This document shows, one piece after another, positions 8,947 to 17,272 of a DNA stretch of 64,000 bases (positions are counted from its first letter, which is position 1; each line of letters starts with the position of its first letter). This DNA is from Peptoniphilus obesi ph1 (GTDB lineage Bacteria > Bacillota > Clostridia > Tissierellales > Peptoniphilaceae). The notes beneath the pieces were generated by a model that ran no database searches, was not told the origin of the DNA, and saw only the letters and a list, made by a program, of their open reading frames with translations. A program made the position numbers and the translations under genes. The stretch is from the NCBI RefSeq assembly GCF_000311865.1, contig NZ_HE978581.1:156549-220548 (forward strand). The letters run 5' to 3'.

Positions 8947-10215
8947 TTATATGTCCTCCTTATTGTCTTCTTCATCAAAGTTTTCAATTACAATTGTTTC
9001 ATTGATTTCACTATCTGATGAAGTTGTATCATTTATGTTAGTCATATCAATTCCGTTTATTTCATTGTTATTTATTTCTTGATCTGTAAGTGGTTGTAAA
9101 TTTTGAGTAGATTGACTTTCTTCAAAATCATGATCTTCATCGCTTATTTCTTGAACGGAAATTGTGCGAGTTTCTTCTAGATTATTGTCATTATTCTCTA
9201 TATTTTCTTCAACTGGATTAAATTCACTTGTCTCAGAATTTAGATTACTATCTTCTACATTTTGATTTTCTGTATTTTGATCTTCATCATTTAGTGAGTT
9301 TGCTTCTTGACTTCTATATGTGTTAGTAAGGTCTTGACTTCCTTCTTCAAAATAAGCCCTAATCTTATCTGATAATGAAGAATCTTCTATAGAGTAATTA
9401 GCTATATCACAATTAGCTATAACTCTTGATAAAATCATCATATTCTTATCATAATAAAATATTTTTTCATATGGCTCATTTTTAATTAATTTTGCATCTA
9501 TATCAAGAAAAGCACCTATGTCATCAAATGGACTAAATATTTTAACAATTTTATCATTCGATGTCTTATCTTTTAGATATTCAATATCTTTAATTTCTCC
9601 CTTATATAGGTAAGCTGCTCTATCACAGTATCTTTGAGCATCTATTAAAGAATCTGTAAATAATAAAACTGTTAATCCATCCAATTCTCTTTGTTCATTT
9701 AAATAAGAAAATAAACTATCTTTTTGATTGGAATCTAATTCTTTAAGTCCCTCATCTATTACTAAAAGTCTTGGTCTAATTATTAAAGCATTAATGATAC
9801 TTAATATTCTTTTTTCGCTCTCATTCATATCTGCTACTTTTAACCTAGAATTAAAATTAAAGTATGCACATAATTTATCGACTTCATCTGTATTTTTTAA
9901 ATTATGAAAATTTAAAGTACTTTTAAAAATATTTGCAGCTCTGGAATTTTCATCAAATATGATTTCTTGAGGAACAAATGAAACAGATTCTTTTATTGCT
10001 TTTGAATCCTTCTTACAATCTAAATCATATATGTAAGTCTTTCCTTTTGATGGCTTTATATAATTAAACAATGTTTTTGCTAAAGTTGTTTTGCCCGAGT
10101 CTTTAAGTCCTAAAACAGCCATGCTTTCATTTTCTAGAACTTCAAGATTAAGATTGGATAATATTCTTCTTTTACCTAATCTCTTAGTTAAGTTTTCAAT
10201 AACTATGGCATCCAT
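8947..10215 (-). CDS. ABC transporter ATP-binding protein with degenerate motifs and acidic tail
   Basis: The first ~220 residues follow the ABC ATPase fold: a P-loop GLKDSGKT at 36-43, a Q-loop segment VPQEIIF near 81, and Walker B LLVIDEG at 150-156. The LSGGQ signature expected near residue 130 reads MNESEKR, so the transporter signature is not recognisable. From about residue 295 to 422 the protein becomes a low-complexity tail rich in Asn, Asp, Glu and Ser with almost no hydrophobic residues. The ATG at 10215 follows GAGGTG; a GTG three codons earlier is inside that site. It is probably the energising subunit for the adjacent permease, but activity with such a signature is uncertain. Confidence 0.8.
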   Translation of the reverse strand: MDAIVIENLTKRLGKRRILSNLNLEVLENESMAVLGLKDSGKTTLAKTLFNYIKPSKGKTYIYDLDCKKDSKAIKESVSFVPQEIIFDENSRAANIFKSTLNFHNLKNTDEVDKLCAYFNFNSRLKVADMNESEKRILSIINALIIRPRLLVIDEGLKELDSNQKDSLFSYLNEQRELDGLTVLLFTDSLIDAQRYCDRAAYLYKGEIKDIEYLKDKTSNDKIVKIFSPFDDIGAFLDIDAKLIKNEPYEKIFYYDKNMMILSRVIANCDIANYSIEDSSLSDKIRAYFEEGSQDLTNTYRSQEANSLNDEDQNTENQNVEDSNLNSETSEFNPVEENIENNDNNLEETRTISVQEISDEDHDFEESQSTQNLQPLTDQEINNNEINGIDMTNINDTTSSDSEINETIVIENFDEEDNKEDI

Positions 10216-10238
10216 CTTACCCACCTCTTCTTTATATT

Positions 10239-10267
10239 ATTTTAAATATAGTTTAATACTATCACAA
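10239..10267 (-). promoter_or_regulatory. Promoter of the ABC transporter pair
   Basis: On the minus strand TTGTGA and TAAAAT are separated by 17 bases, about 25 bases upstream of the ATPase start. It is divergent from the fumC promoter. Confidence 0.55.
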
Positions 10268-10312
10268 TTCATGGCTATTTACTATTATTTAGTTTACAAA
10301 AAAGTTAAAGTA

Positions 10313-10342
10313 TTGTAACAAAACTTTAATTTTAGCTATAAT
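10313..10342 (+). promoter_or_regulatory. fumC: Promoter of fumC
   Basis: TTGTAA and a perfect TATAAT are separated by 18 bases, with the -10 about 28 bases upstream of the fumC ATG. It lies back to back with the ABC operon promoter within a 155-base divergent region. Confidence 0.6.
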
Positions 10343-10370
10343 AAAGTAAATATATAAAAAGGATGATTTG

Positions 10371-11735
10371 ATGAAATATAGAATAGAAAAAGACTCTCTA
10401 GGAGAAGTCCGTGTAGATAATGAAAAATATTGGGCTGCACAAACTCAAAGGTCTTTAGAAAATTTTAAAATTGGAAATGAAAAAATGCCAATGGAACAAA
10501 TTTATTCGATTGTGACCTTAAAAAAAGCTTGTGCAATTGTTAATAATCTTAATTTGGACCTAAGTGATGAAAAATTAAAATATATTAGTCTTGCTGCTGA
10601 TGAAATTTTATCATCTAAATTTGATGATAATTTCCCCCTAAAAGTTTATCAAACTGGTTCTGGAACTCAAACCAACATGAATGTAAATGAAGTTATTACA
10701 AATAGGGCTAATGAACTTGCTAAAGAAGTTTTAATTAAGGCAAATGATGATGTAAATATGTCTCAATCTTCAAATGATGTATTCCCTACTGCCATGCATA
10801 TGTCAATTTATAAATCAACTGTAGAAAACCTCATCCCTGCCCTAGAAAAAATAATAGATACATTTAAAAATTTAGAAAAAGAATCTAAAGATATAGTAAA
10901 AATTGCTAGAACTCATTTACAAGATGCAACACCTATTAGGTTTTCCCAAGAATTATCTGGCTATAGGTCTGCACTAGAATATTGTAGAGAAAAAATTATT
11001 ATTTCTTCAAAAGATTTATTAGAACTTCCAATTGGAGCAACTGCTGTAGGAACAGGAATAAATGCAAAGGATAACTTTTCAGAAGAAGTTTGTAAAATAT
11101 TATCTAAAGAATTAGGCTATGATTTCAAACCAGCTAGAAATAAATTTCACTCTATTAGTCAAAAAGATTATTTAGTAAATTCTCACTCTAGTCTAAAAAC
11201 TCTAGCAGCTGACTTATTAAAAATTGTAAATGATATAAGACTCCTTACTAGTGGACCAAGATGTGGCCTATCAGAAATTACTATTCCTAGTAATGAACCT
11301 GGCTCATCTATAATGCCTGGTAAGGTAAACCCAACCCAAGCTGAGGCTCTATCTATGGTTTGTGTTGATGTTATGGCAAATGATTATTCAATAAGCATGG
11401 CCTCATCTCTTGGAAATTTTGAATTAAATACTTTTATGCCACTCATCATAAATAATTATTTAAAATCTATTAGGGTACTTAGCGATGGTATAAATTCTTT
11501 TAATGAAAAATGTCTTGTAGGCTTAAAAGCTAATAAAAAAGTTATGGATGAAAATCTACACAAGTCTCCAATGTTAGTGACTATTTTAAATCCAATTATT
11601 GGATATGAAAAAGCTGCAAAAATTAGCCAGTTATCTATAAAGGAAGATATTTCTTTAAAAGAAGCTGCTTTAAAACTTGGATATTTAAGCGAAGAAGAAT
11701 TTGATAAATATCTTGATATTGATAAGATGCTTTAA
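10371..11735 (+). CDS. fumC: Class II fumarate hydratase
   Basis: FumC interconverts fumarate and malate as an oxygen-stable homotetramer. The protein has 454 residues. The superfamily signature GSSIMPGKVNP is near residue 310 and the substrate-binding segments TGSGTQTNMNVNEV and MSQSSNDVFPTAMH fit fumarase rather than aspartase or argininosuccinate lyase. The ATG at 10371 is preferred over an adjacent TTG one codon upstream because AAGG lies at proper distance. It is a single-gene unit followed by ychF. In an anaerobe it could serve a partial reductive TCA branch or amino acid fermentation; this is inference. Confidence 0.93.
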   Translation: MKYRIEKDSLGEVRVDNEKYWAAQTQRSLENFKIGNEKMPMEQIYSIVTLKKACAIVNNLNLDLSDEKLKYISLAADEILSSKFDDNFPLKVYQTGSGTQTNMNVNEVITNRANELAKEVLIKANDDVNMSQSSNDVFPTAMHMSIYKSTVENLIPALEKIIDTFKNLEKESKDIVKIARTHLQDATPIRFSQELSGYRSALEYCREKIIISSKDLLELPIGATAVGTGINAKDNFSEEVCKILSKELGYDFKPARNKFHSISQKDYLVNSHSSLKTLAADLLKIVNDIRLLTSGPRCGLSEITIPSNEPGSSIMPGKVNPTQAEALSMVCVDVMANDYSISMASSLGNFELNTFMPLIINNYLKSIRVLSDGINSFNEKCLVGLKANKKVMDENLHKSPMLVTILNPIIGYEKAAKISQLSIKEDISLKEAALKLGYLSEEEFDKYLDIDKML

Positions 11736-11752
11736 TATTAGCTAGAAACTTA

Positions 11753-11761
11753 TGTTATAAT
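11753..11761 (+). promoter_or_regulatory. ychF: Extended -10 promoter of ychF
   Basis: TGTTATAAT matches the TGn-TATAAT extended -10 consensus, 30 bases before the ychF ATG. No good -35 is visible at 17 bases. Confidence 0.5.
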
Positions 11762-11791
11762 TATTTAGTATTAAGGAAATGAGGCGATTTA

Positions 11792-12886
11792 ATGAAACTA
11801 GGTATTGTAGGACTTCCTAATGTTGGAAAATCTACTCTTTTTAACGCTCTAACTTCTGCAAAAGCTGAAGCTGCCAATTATCCTTTTGCTACCATAGATC
11901 CAAATGTTGGTATGGTTAAAGTTCCAGATGAAAGACTAAATGTTTTAAGTGATATTAGTCATAGTCAAAGGATTATAAATGCTTCAATAGAATTTTTTGA
12001 TATAGCAGGTCTTGTAAAAGGAGCTAGTAAAGGAGAAGGGCTGGGCAATCAATTTTTAGCTAATATTCGTGAAGTTGATGCTATTGTCCATGTTGTTAGA
12101 TGTTTCGATGATGATAATATTATCCATGTTGATGGTTCTATCGACCCATTAAGAGATATCGAGAATATAAACTTGGAATTAATATTTTCTGATTTAGAGC
12201 AAATTGAAAAAAGATTAGAAAAAGTTAGAAAACAAATGAAGGGCGACAAAGCTTTAAAGCCTGAATTTGATTTATTAGAAAAAGTACACGTTTGTCTTGA
12301 AAGCAATAAATCTATAAGAACTATTGATTTTAACGAGGAAGAAGAAAAATACTTAAAAAACTATTCTTTATTAAGTTATAAACCAGTAATTTATGTTGCG
12401 AATATTTCAGAAGAAGATCTTGCTAATGACCCTGAAAATAACCAATATGTAAAAAAAGTTGCTGAATATGCAAAAGAAAATTCAGACCAAATCATTATTG
12501 TAAGTGCAGAAATAGAATCTCAACTACAAAGTTTGGATGAAGATGAAAGAGATATTTTCTTAGAAGAATTAGGACTTGATTCTTCAGGTTTGGATAAACT
12601 AATAAAATCTAGTTATAAATTACTAGGTTTGATTTCTTATCTTACAACTGGTGAACAAGAAACAAGAGCTTGGACTATCACAAAAGGAACAAAGGCTCCT
12701 CAAGCTGCTGGAAAAATTCATACAGATATTGAAAGAGGATTTATAAAAGCAGATGTAATTTCTTATGAAGATTTAGTTGCTGCTGGATCTGTTGCAAATG
12801 CAAGAGATAAAGGCCTTATCCGTTCAGAAGGAAAAGATTATGTTGTTCAAGACGGAGATGTTATAAACTTTAAATTTAATGTATAA
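11792..12886 (+). CDS. ychF: Redox-regulated ATPase/GTPase YchF
   Basis: YchF is an Obg-family P-loop protein (OLA1 in eukaryotes) that binds ribosomes and prefers ATP over GTP. The protein has 364 residues, the standard length. The P-loop GLPNVGKSTLFN begins at residue 6, switch II reads DIAGLVKGASKGEGLGN, and a coiled-coil insertion lies around 130-200. The C-terminal TGS domain contains the conserved WTITKGTKAPQAAGKIHTDIERGF stretch and ends with GDVINFKFNV. Nothing is missing. It stands alone between its own promoter and a bidirectional terminator. Confidence 0.97.
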   Translation: MKLGIVGLPNVGKSTLFNALTSAKAEAANYPFATIDPNVGMVKVPDERLNVLSDISHSQRIINASIEFFDIAGLVKGASKGEGLGNQFLANIREVDAIVHVVRCFDDDNIIHVDGSIDPLRDIENINLELIFSDLEQIEKRLEKVRKQMKGDKALKPEFDLLEKVHVCLESNKSIRTIDFNEEEEKYLKNYSLLSYKPVIYVANISEEDLANDPENNQYVKKVAEYAKENSDQIIIVSAEIESQLQSLDEDERDIFLEELGLDSSGLDKLIKSSYKLLGLISYLTTGEQETRAWTITKGTKAPQAAGKIHTDIERGFIKADVISYEDLVAAGSVANARDKGLIRSEGKDYVVQDGDVINFKFNV

Positions 12887-12896
12887 GTTAAAATTA

Positions 12897-12933
12897 AAAA
12901 TGTTATAGGAAATCTAACCTATAACATTTTTTT
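12897..12933 (+). terminator. Bidirectional terminator between ychF and tRNA-Arg
   Basis: A 9-bp perfect stem (TGTTATAGG/CCTATAACA) with an 8-base loop is flanked by A on the left and seven T on the right. It can end ychF on the plus strand and the aspS-to-tRNA-Arg unit on the minus strand. Confidence 0.85.
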
Positions 12934-12972
12934 ATTTATAATTATTTTATTTTTATATTCCAGTCTTAAAAC

Positions 12973-13048
12973 TGGAGCACCCGGAGGGATTTGAACCCTC
13001 ACTCTCTGGCTTCGGAAGCCATTGCTTTATCCCTTAGGCTACGGGTGC
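12973..13048 (-). tRNA. tRNA-Arg (anticodon CCG), CCA encoded
   Basis: A 76-base cloverleaf with acceptor stem GCACCCG/CGGGTGC, a T arm GAGGG-TTCAAAT-CCCTC, and anticodon loop TTCCGAA giving anticodon CCG for the Arg codon CGG. The 3' CCA is encoded. Oddities: the discriminator base is U, the D stem has a C-A mismatch (12-23), and the top pair of the anticodon stem is A-G. Its 5' end is one base after the stop codon of the upstream coiled-coil protein gene, so it is probably cut out of that mRNA. The cloverleaf assignment is solid; full activity of a tRNA with these mismatches is less certain. Confidence 0.88.
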
Positions 13049-13049
13049 A

Positions 13050-14108
13050 TTAAAAGTTTGAAAGTAAATTCAAAACTTGCTTGTAATCTTGATCCGTATT
13101 ATTTTTATCATAATAAACTGTATTTAAATTATCAGTATCTATACTATACAAAGGATTTCCATAAGATCCATAATAAAAGTATTCATAATTTGCATCAGCA
13201 TCTTCTTTTTCTATTCTTACTATCTTGTCTTTACCCATTAATATTGCATTTAAAGTATCTTTTTCTGTATCACTACTCTTCTTGAAGTTAATTTGGTCCA
13301 AGACGTCATAGTTTTCTGCATAAGAATCTATTAAAAATACATATGAATCTATTAATCTTGTATAAGCTTTTTGATTTGCCGATAAGGCTTTTCCATTAAA
13401 TAAGTGATCTTCTTTATTTAAATTGAAAAGATCAGCTTTTACAATTTCTGATTCAGGATTTTTTAAGCTTACCAAATAAGTATTTAAAAATCCTTCTTTT
13501 AAAAATACAAGATTGCTAGCAAAATCAATGTTTTCTTGGTCTAATTTATTTAACAAGAGATTAGAATCCATATTTTCATAAAACTTATATTTTAATAAAG
13601 AATTTTCTGAAATATCTTTATAAGATAAATATCCCCTTAGCTTTTCGATCCTATTATTATTTTCAACAATTTTTTCTGATATATTTGTATAATAAGTATC
13701 TAAAAATAAAAGTGATGAAATTAAAATATCTGTGCCTGATTTTTCAGACTCTTTAGCTTGAATCATTGAATTTAAATCAGCATTTATGAAAGATATCTTA
13801 TTTTGATCTAAGCTATCCATAGCATTTGAAAAGTCAATCTTGTAATTAGCAGTTTCTAATTCTTTTTCTAACTTTTCTGCCTCAGTTTTTTGATATTCTA
13901 ATGTTTCAAGTTTTTCATCCAAAGATTCTATATTGGACTTTTTAATTTCTATTTCTTTCTTTATCTTTTTAAGTTCTTTTCTTGCTGATGATACATTTGA
14001 ATTAATTGTTGAAATACTAGCAAATGAAAAATAAAAAATTATAAGTGCTAGTATAATTGATATAAAACTTATTGTTATTAGTTTTTTATTATTTAAATTT
14101 CTCATCAT
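13050..14108 (-). CDS. Unknown membrane-anchored coiled-coil protein (second of pair)
   Basis: I do not recognise this 352-residue protein. A single N-terminal membrane segment (about residues 10-32, ISFISIILALIIFYFSF) is followed by a strongly predicted coiled coil (about 38-92) rich in Lys, Glu and Leu. The remainder is mostly polar with many Tyr and Asn. A type II anchor with the body outside the cell is the simplest topology but is inferred. The start overlaps the upstream gene by 20 bases. Both proteins of the pair have the same plan (short N-terminus, one helix, coiled coil, large polar domain), so they may be partners or diverged paralogues. The stop codon abuts tRNA-Arg. Confidence 0.7.
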   Translation of the reverse strand: MMRNLNNKKLITISFISIILALIIFYFSFASISTINSNVSSARKELKKIKKEIEIKKSNIESLDEKLETLEYQKTEAEKLEKELETANYKIDFSNAMDSLDQNKISFINADLNSMIQAKESEKSGTDILISSLLFLDTYYTNISEKIVENNNRIEKLRGYLSYKDISENSLLKYKFYENMDSNLLLNKLDQENIDFASNLVFLKEGFLNTYLVSLKNPESEIVKADLFNLNKEDHLFNGKALSANQKAYTRLIDSYVFLIDSYAENYDVLDQINFKKSSDTEKDTLNAILMGKDKIVRIEKEDADANYEYFYYGSYGNPLYSIDTDNLNTVYYDKNNTDQDYKQVLNLLSNF

Positions 14109-14940
14109 TTTTACCTATTTCTTCTAATTTTTCAAGAATTCCCTTATTTTCAAAATACTTTTTACTTAATTCGTCATTTTTGCTCTTTAAGTTTAGCAAG
14201 TTTTGAGAATTTAAATCTCTAGTATTTATTCCTGCTTCTTCTAATGCTTTATAGCTATTAACTAAAGAATTAATGTCAGCACTTATCTTATTTAAATTAA
14301 CGCTACCTTCATACTTGTCGTTCGCTATAGCATTTAAGTCTTGACTATAAAGTAAGGTTGAAAATAATAAAACATTATTATACTTTGACCAAGAGTTTTT
14401 TGAATTAAGGTATTTTATAGTTCCATCTGATTTAGCAAAGTCAATGAAATCAGCTATATCCAAATCTTTGTATAAATCATCAGAATACTTATCATAGTTA
14501 TCGCTATTGGCAAGGTCTGAAAATTTCGATATTATTTCATCTGCTTTTTCTGATCCATAATAAGATCCTTCATAATATTTAGAATAAGCTTTTATATTTT
14601 CTTTTACATCTTCTAATATTGCTGTTTGATTATTTTTGTATTCAGAAATTTCTTTTTCTAACATTTCTTTATAATTATCACTTGGACTAAAGCCATATTT
14701 AGCTTTAAAATCTATTTCAAATTCCTTGTTTGTTTCTGTTAATTCTTGATATTTTTTAGTTTTTTCTTGTTCTTCTTTATCAACTTTTTCTAAACTAAGT
14801 CTATATTTTTCTAACTCTTCTTCAATATTTTCATTAGATCGTTTGCTAAAATAAATATATCCTGCAAAAATTAATGAAATCACTAGTATAAAAATTGATA
14901 AGAGGCTTATTATATATAGAGCTTTAGAGTTTTCTTTCAT
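14089..14940 (-). CDS. Unknown membrane-anchored coiled-coil protein (first of pair)
   Basis: This is an unrecognised 283-residue protein. One membrane helix spans about residues 8-30, preceded by a short Lys-containing N-terminus. A coiled coil runs from about 36 to 105. A Ser/Tyr/Asp-rich region follows (including SYYGSEKADEI), and a second short helical stretch closes the C-terminus. It starts one base after the rseC-like stop behind GAGG, and overlaps the next gene. Co-location with an RseC-family protein and aspS suggests an envelope role, but no motif assigns a function. Confidence 0.7.
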   Translation of the reverse strand: MKENSKALYIISLLSIFILVISLIFAGYIYFSKRSNENIEEELEKYRLSLEKVDKEEQEKTKKYQELTETNKEFEIDFKAKYGFSPSDNYKEMLEKEISEYKNNQTAILEDVKENIKAYSKYYEGSYYGSEKADEIISKFSDLANSDNYDKYSDDLYKDLDIADFIDFAKSDGTIKYLNSKNSWSKYNNVLLFSTLLYSQDLNAIANDKYEGSVNLNKISADINSLVNSYKALEEAGINTRDLNSQNLLNLKSKNDELSKKYFENKGILEKLEEIGKNDEKFK

Positions 14941-14941
14941 T

Positions 14942-15361
14942 TTATAACCTCTTTAAAATTATATTATTATCTTCACTACCAATAATTTTTTTATCCAAAG
15001 CTTTAATAATAAAGTATGACATAAACATAAGGACAAAAGAAATTATAAATATAATAAGATCCTTCTTGTCACCAGAAATAGATACTATCTTGCTTAAAGC
15101 TAGCAAAGAAATCAAAAATATTAACAAAGGGAGACCATATACAAGAGTCATGTATTTTAGAAAATAAGAATTCTTTCCTTCGATTAAAATCCTATCTCCT
15201 ACATTTGCATCTATACTATTAAAATATCTCTGCCTTATAGTATTAGTTTGGGCACATCTTGCAGAGCAAGCATCGCAATTGCTACCGCAAGATTCTTCCC
15301 TAACTACTGCTACTTCTATATAATTACCATCTTTTTTTGTAACAAGTCCTATAGTTTCCAT
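14942..15361 (-). CDS. RseC/MucC-like SoxR-reducing family protein
   Basis: A small membrane protein of 139 residues with the family layout. The N-terminal ~70 residues carry a cysteine cluster (four Cys in SCGSNCDACSARC, residues 25-37). Two membrane helices follow (about 70-90 and 97-117). In Proteobacteria the family includes RseC, a modulator of sigma E, and RsxC-associated factors. In Clostridia the homologues are linked to redox or Rnf-type functions. It lies 8 bases after aspS in the same unit. The precise role here is not determinable; an iron-sulfur or disulfide function for the Cys cluster is inference. Confidence 0.8.
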   Translation of the reverse strand: METIGLVTKKDGNYIEVAVVREESCGSNCDACSARCAQTNTIRQRYFNSIDANVGDRILIEGKNSYFLKYMTLVYGLPLLIFLISLLALSKIVSISGDKKDLIIFIISFVLMFMSYFIIKALDKKIIGSEDNNIILKRL

Positions 15362-15369
15362 ATCTCATC

Positions 15370-17145
15370 CTATTTTATTGTTTTAATGTGAACCTCTTCA
15401 ATATCTTTATCTTCTAGTTCTGCTGGAGCTCCTGTTAATAAATCAGTTGCTGATTGTGTCTTAGGAAATGCTATTACGTCTCTGATATTTGTTGTGTTAG
15501 TAAATATCATAAGTAGTCTATCTAGACCATAAGCAAGTCCGCCGTGTGGTGGTGCTCCATATTTAAAGGCTTCTATTAAGAATCCAAATTTTTCTTCTAT
15601 ATCTTCATCGCTAAAGCCCATAACTTCAAACATTTTACTTTGAATATTAGGATCATTTATTCTTATAGATCCTCCACCAACTTCATATCCATTTATAACT
15701 AGGTCATATGCTTTTGCTCTCATCTTACCTAGGTCTGTATCAAATAGATCTAAGTCTTCATCCATAGGAGATGTGAATGGATGGTGAACTGCTACAAATC
15801 TTTCCTCTTCTTCATCATATTCAAATAGAGGGAATTCTGTAATCCAAGTTATAGCGTAGGTATCATCTTCAATTAGGTCCATATCTTTTGCAACTTTATT
15901 TCTTAAATTCCCTAGAGAATCATATACAACACTATTTTTATCAGCTACAAATAATAGAAGGTCTCCATCTTTTGCTTCTAATTTTTTAATTATATTTTCT
16001 ATTACTTTTTCATCTAAAAATTTAGCTATTGGAGAGCTTACTTCTCCATTTTCTAATTTTATCCAAGCAAGTCCCTTTGCCCCAAAATCTTTAACAAAGT
16101 CTTCTAATTTTGAGATTTTCTTTCTTGAATAAAAAGCTGCACCATCTTTTACATTTATAGCTCTTACGCTTTTTCCTTCACTACAAGCAGATTCAAAAAC
16201 TTTAAATCCACAAGATTTTAATTCTTCAGAAAGATCTACTAATTCTAGACCAAATCTTAAGTCTGGCTTATCTGATCCATACTTATCCATAGCATCTTTA
16301 TATTTCATTCTTTTAAATGGAAGATCTAAATCAAGGTCTATCATTTCTTTAAAAGCTTTTTTAATAAATCTTTCATTGATTTCTATAATATCTTCCACAT
16401 CAACAAAAGAAAGTTCCATATCTATTTGAGTAAATTCTGGTTGTCTATTAGCTCTTAAATCTTCATCTCTGAAGCATTTTGTAATTTGTATATACTTATC
16501 TAAGCCTGAAATCATAAGTAATTGCTTCATTAATTGAGGAGATTGAGGAAGTGCATAAAACTTACCTGCATTTACCCTAGAAGGAACTAGATAGTCTCTT
16601 GCACCTTCTGGAGTTGGTTTAGAAAGCATTGGTGTTTCAACTTCTATAAAACCTTCTTCTGAAAAGAAATCTCTTGTTATTTTATAGAATTTAGATCTTG
16701 CTTTTAAAATCTTTTGCATAGATAGTTTTCTTAGATCTAAAAATCTATATTTTAATCTCATATTTTCTGAAACGTCATCATCATCTTTGATATATATAGG
16801 TGGGACTTCAGATTTATTTAATATTCTTAATTCTTTAGCTAATACTTCAACTCTTCCAGTTGGAATATTTTCATTTATTGAAGATCTTTTTCTAACAGTT
16901 CCAACAACTGCAATTACATATTCTGATCTTAATTTGCTTGCTTTTTCAAATAATTCACTATCTTCTGTACTATCGAATACAATTTGAACTATACCTTCTC
17001 TGTCTCTAAGGTCCAAAAATATTAAAGAGCCCAGGTTTCTTTCTTTAGCAACCCATCCCATAAGTGTTAATTCTTTATCAATACAGTCTTCTGTTACTTC
17101 TCCACAATAACAGCTTCTTTTTAAGCCATTTATTTTATCTAGCAT
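15370..17145 (-). CDS. aspS: Aspartate-tRNA ligase
   Basis: AspS charges tRNA-Asp (and possibly tRNA-Asn, if nondiscriminating) with aspartate. The protein has 591 residues, the long bacterial form. It has an N-terminal OB-fold anticodon-binding domain (1-110), class II catalytic motifs including FRDEDLRANRQPEFTQ near residue 220, an inserted GAD domain (about 290-410), and the C-terminal motif 3 GGLAYGLDRL near residue 535. A strong AAGGAGG precedes the ATG. A consensus promoter and an attenuator-like hairpin lie in the leader. An AsnA asparagine synthetase is present elsewhere in the window. Motif detail does not settle whether this enzyme discriminates between the two tRNAs. Confidence 0.97.
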   Translation of the reverse strand: MLDKINGLKRSCYCGEVTEDCIDKELTLMGWVAKERNLGSLIFLDLRDREGIVQIVFDSTEDSELFEKASKLRSEYVIAVVGTVRKRSSINENIPTGRVEVLAKELRILNKSEVPPIYIKDDDDVSENMRLKYRFLDLRKLSMQKILKARSKFYKITRDFFSEEGFIEVETPMLSKPTPEGARDYLVPSRVNAGKFYALPQSPQLMKQLLMISGLDKYIQITKCFRDEDLRANRQPEFTQIDMELSFVDVEDIIEINERFIKKAFKEMIDLDLDLPFKRMKYKDAMDKYGSDKPDLRFGLELVDLSEELKSCGFKVFESACSEGKSVRAINVKDGAAFYSRKKISKLEDFVKDFGAKGLAWIKLENGEVSSPIAKFLDEKVIENIIKKLEAKDGDLLLFVADKNSVVYDSLGNLRNKVAKDMDLIEDDTYAITWITEFPLFEYDEEEERFVAVHHPFTSPMDEDLDLFDTDLGKMRAKAYDLVINGYEVGGGSIRINDPNIQSKMFEVMGFSDEDIEEKFGFLIEAFKYGAPPHGGLAYGLDRLLMIFTNTTNIRDVIAFPKTQSATDLLTGAPAELEDKDIEEVHIKTIK

Positions 17146-17161
17146 TTATTAAAATCCTCCT

Positions 17162-17188
17162 TAAAAAAACTCGTCCTATAAGGACGAG
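17162..17188 (-). terminator. Attenuator-like terminator in the aspS leader
   Basis: A perfect 8-bp stem (CTCGTCCT/AGGACGAG) is followed on the minus strand by seven T and then, after only a few bases, by the aspS ribosome binding site. It lies downstream of the consensus promoter 17243-17271, so a transcript from that promoter must read through it to reach aspS. It also terminates murE-like transcripts. A short leader segment TAAGG can pair with the CCTTA of the loop side, a possible antiterminator. Confidence 0.75.
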
Positions 17189-17242
17189 CTTTCTAGCGAT
17201 AAACCCTTACCAATTAAGTTTTTATTTAATATTATTAAACTA

Positions 17243-17271
17243 ATTATAAACTTGCTATTTTTCAGTGTCAA
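17243..17271 (-). promoter_or_regulatory. aspS: Perfect-consensus promoter upstream of aspS
   Basis: On the minus strand TTGACA and TATAAT are separated by 17 bases, an exact sigma-A consensus. The -35 begins 2 bases beyond the murE-like stop codon. The predicted leader is about 90 bases and contains the terminator hairpin. Confidence 0.85.
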
Positions 17272-17272
17272 G

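Noticed and set aside
13022-13285. Plus-strand ORF across tRNA-Arg and the coiled-coil gene end
   Set aside because: It overlaps a tRNA and an annotated gene on the opposite strand and encodes a low-complexity Leu/Tyr-rich product; treated as a shadow.
17189-17242. Possible T-box riboswitch upstream of aspS
   Set aside because: The leader from the mapped promoter is too short for a specifier stem, and no clear T-box sequence (AGGGTGGNACCGCG) is present; kept only as an attenuator-like hairpin.
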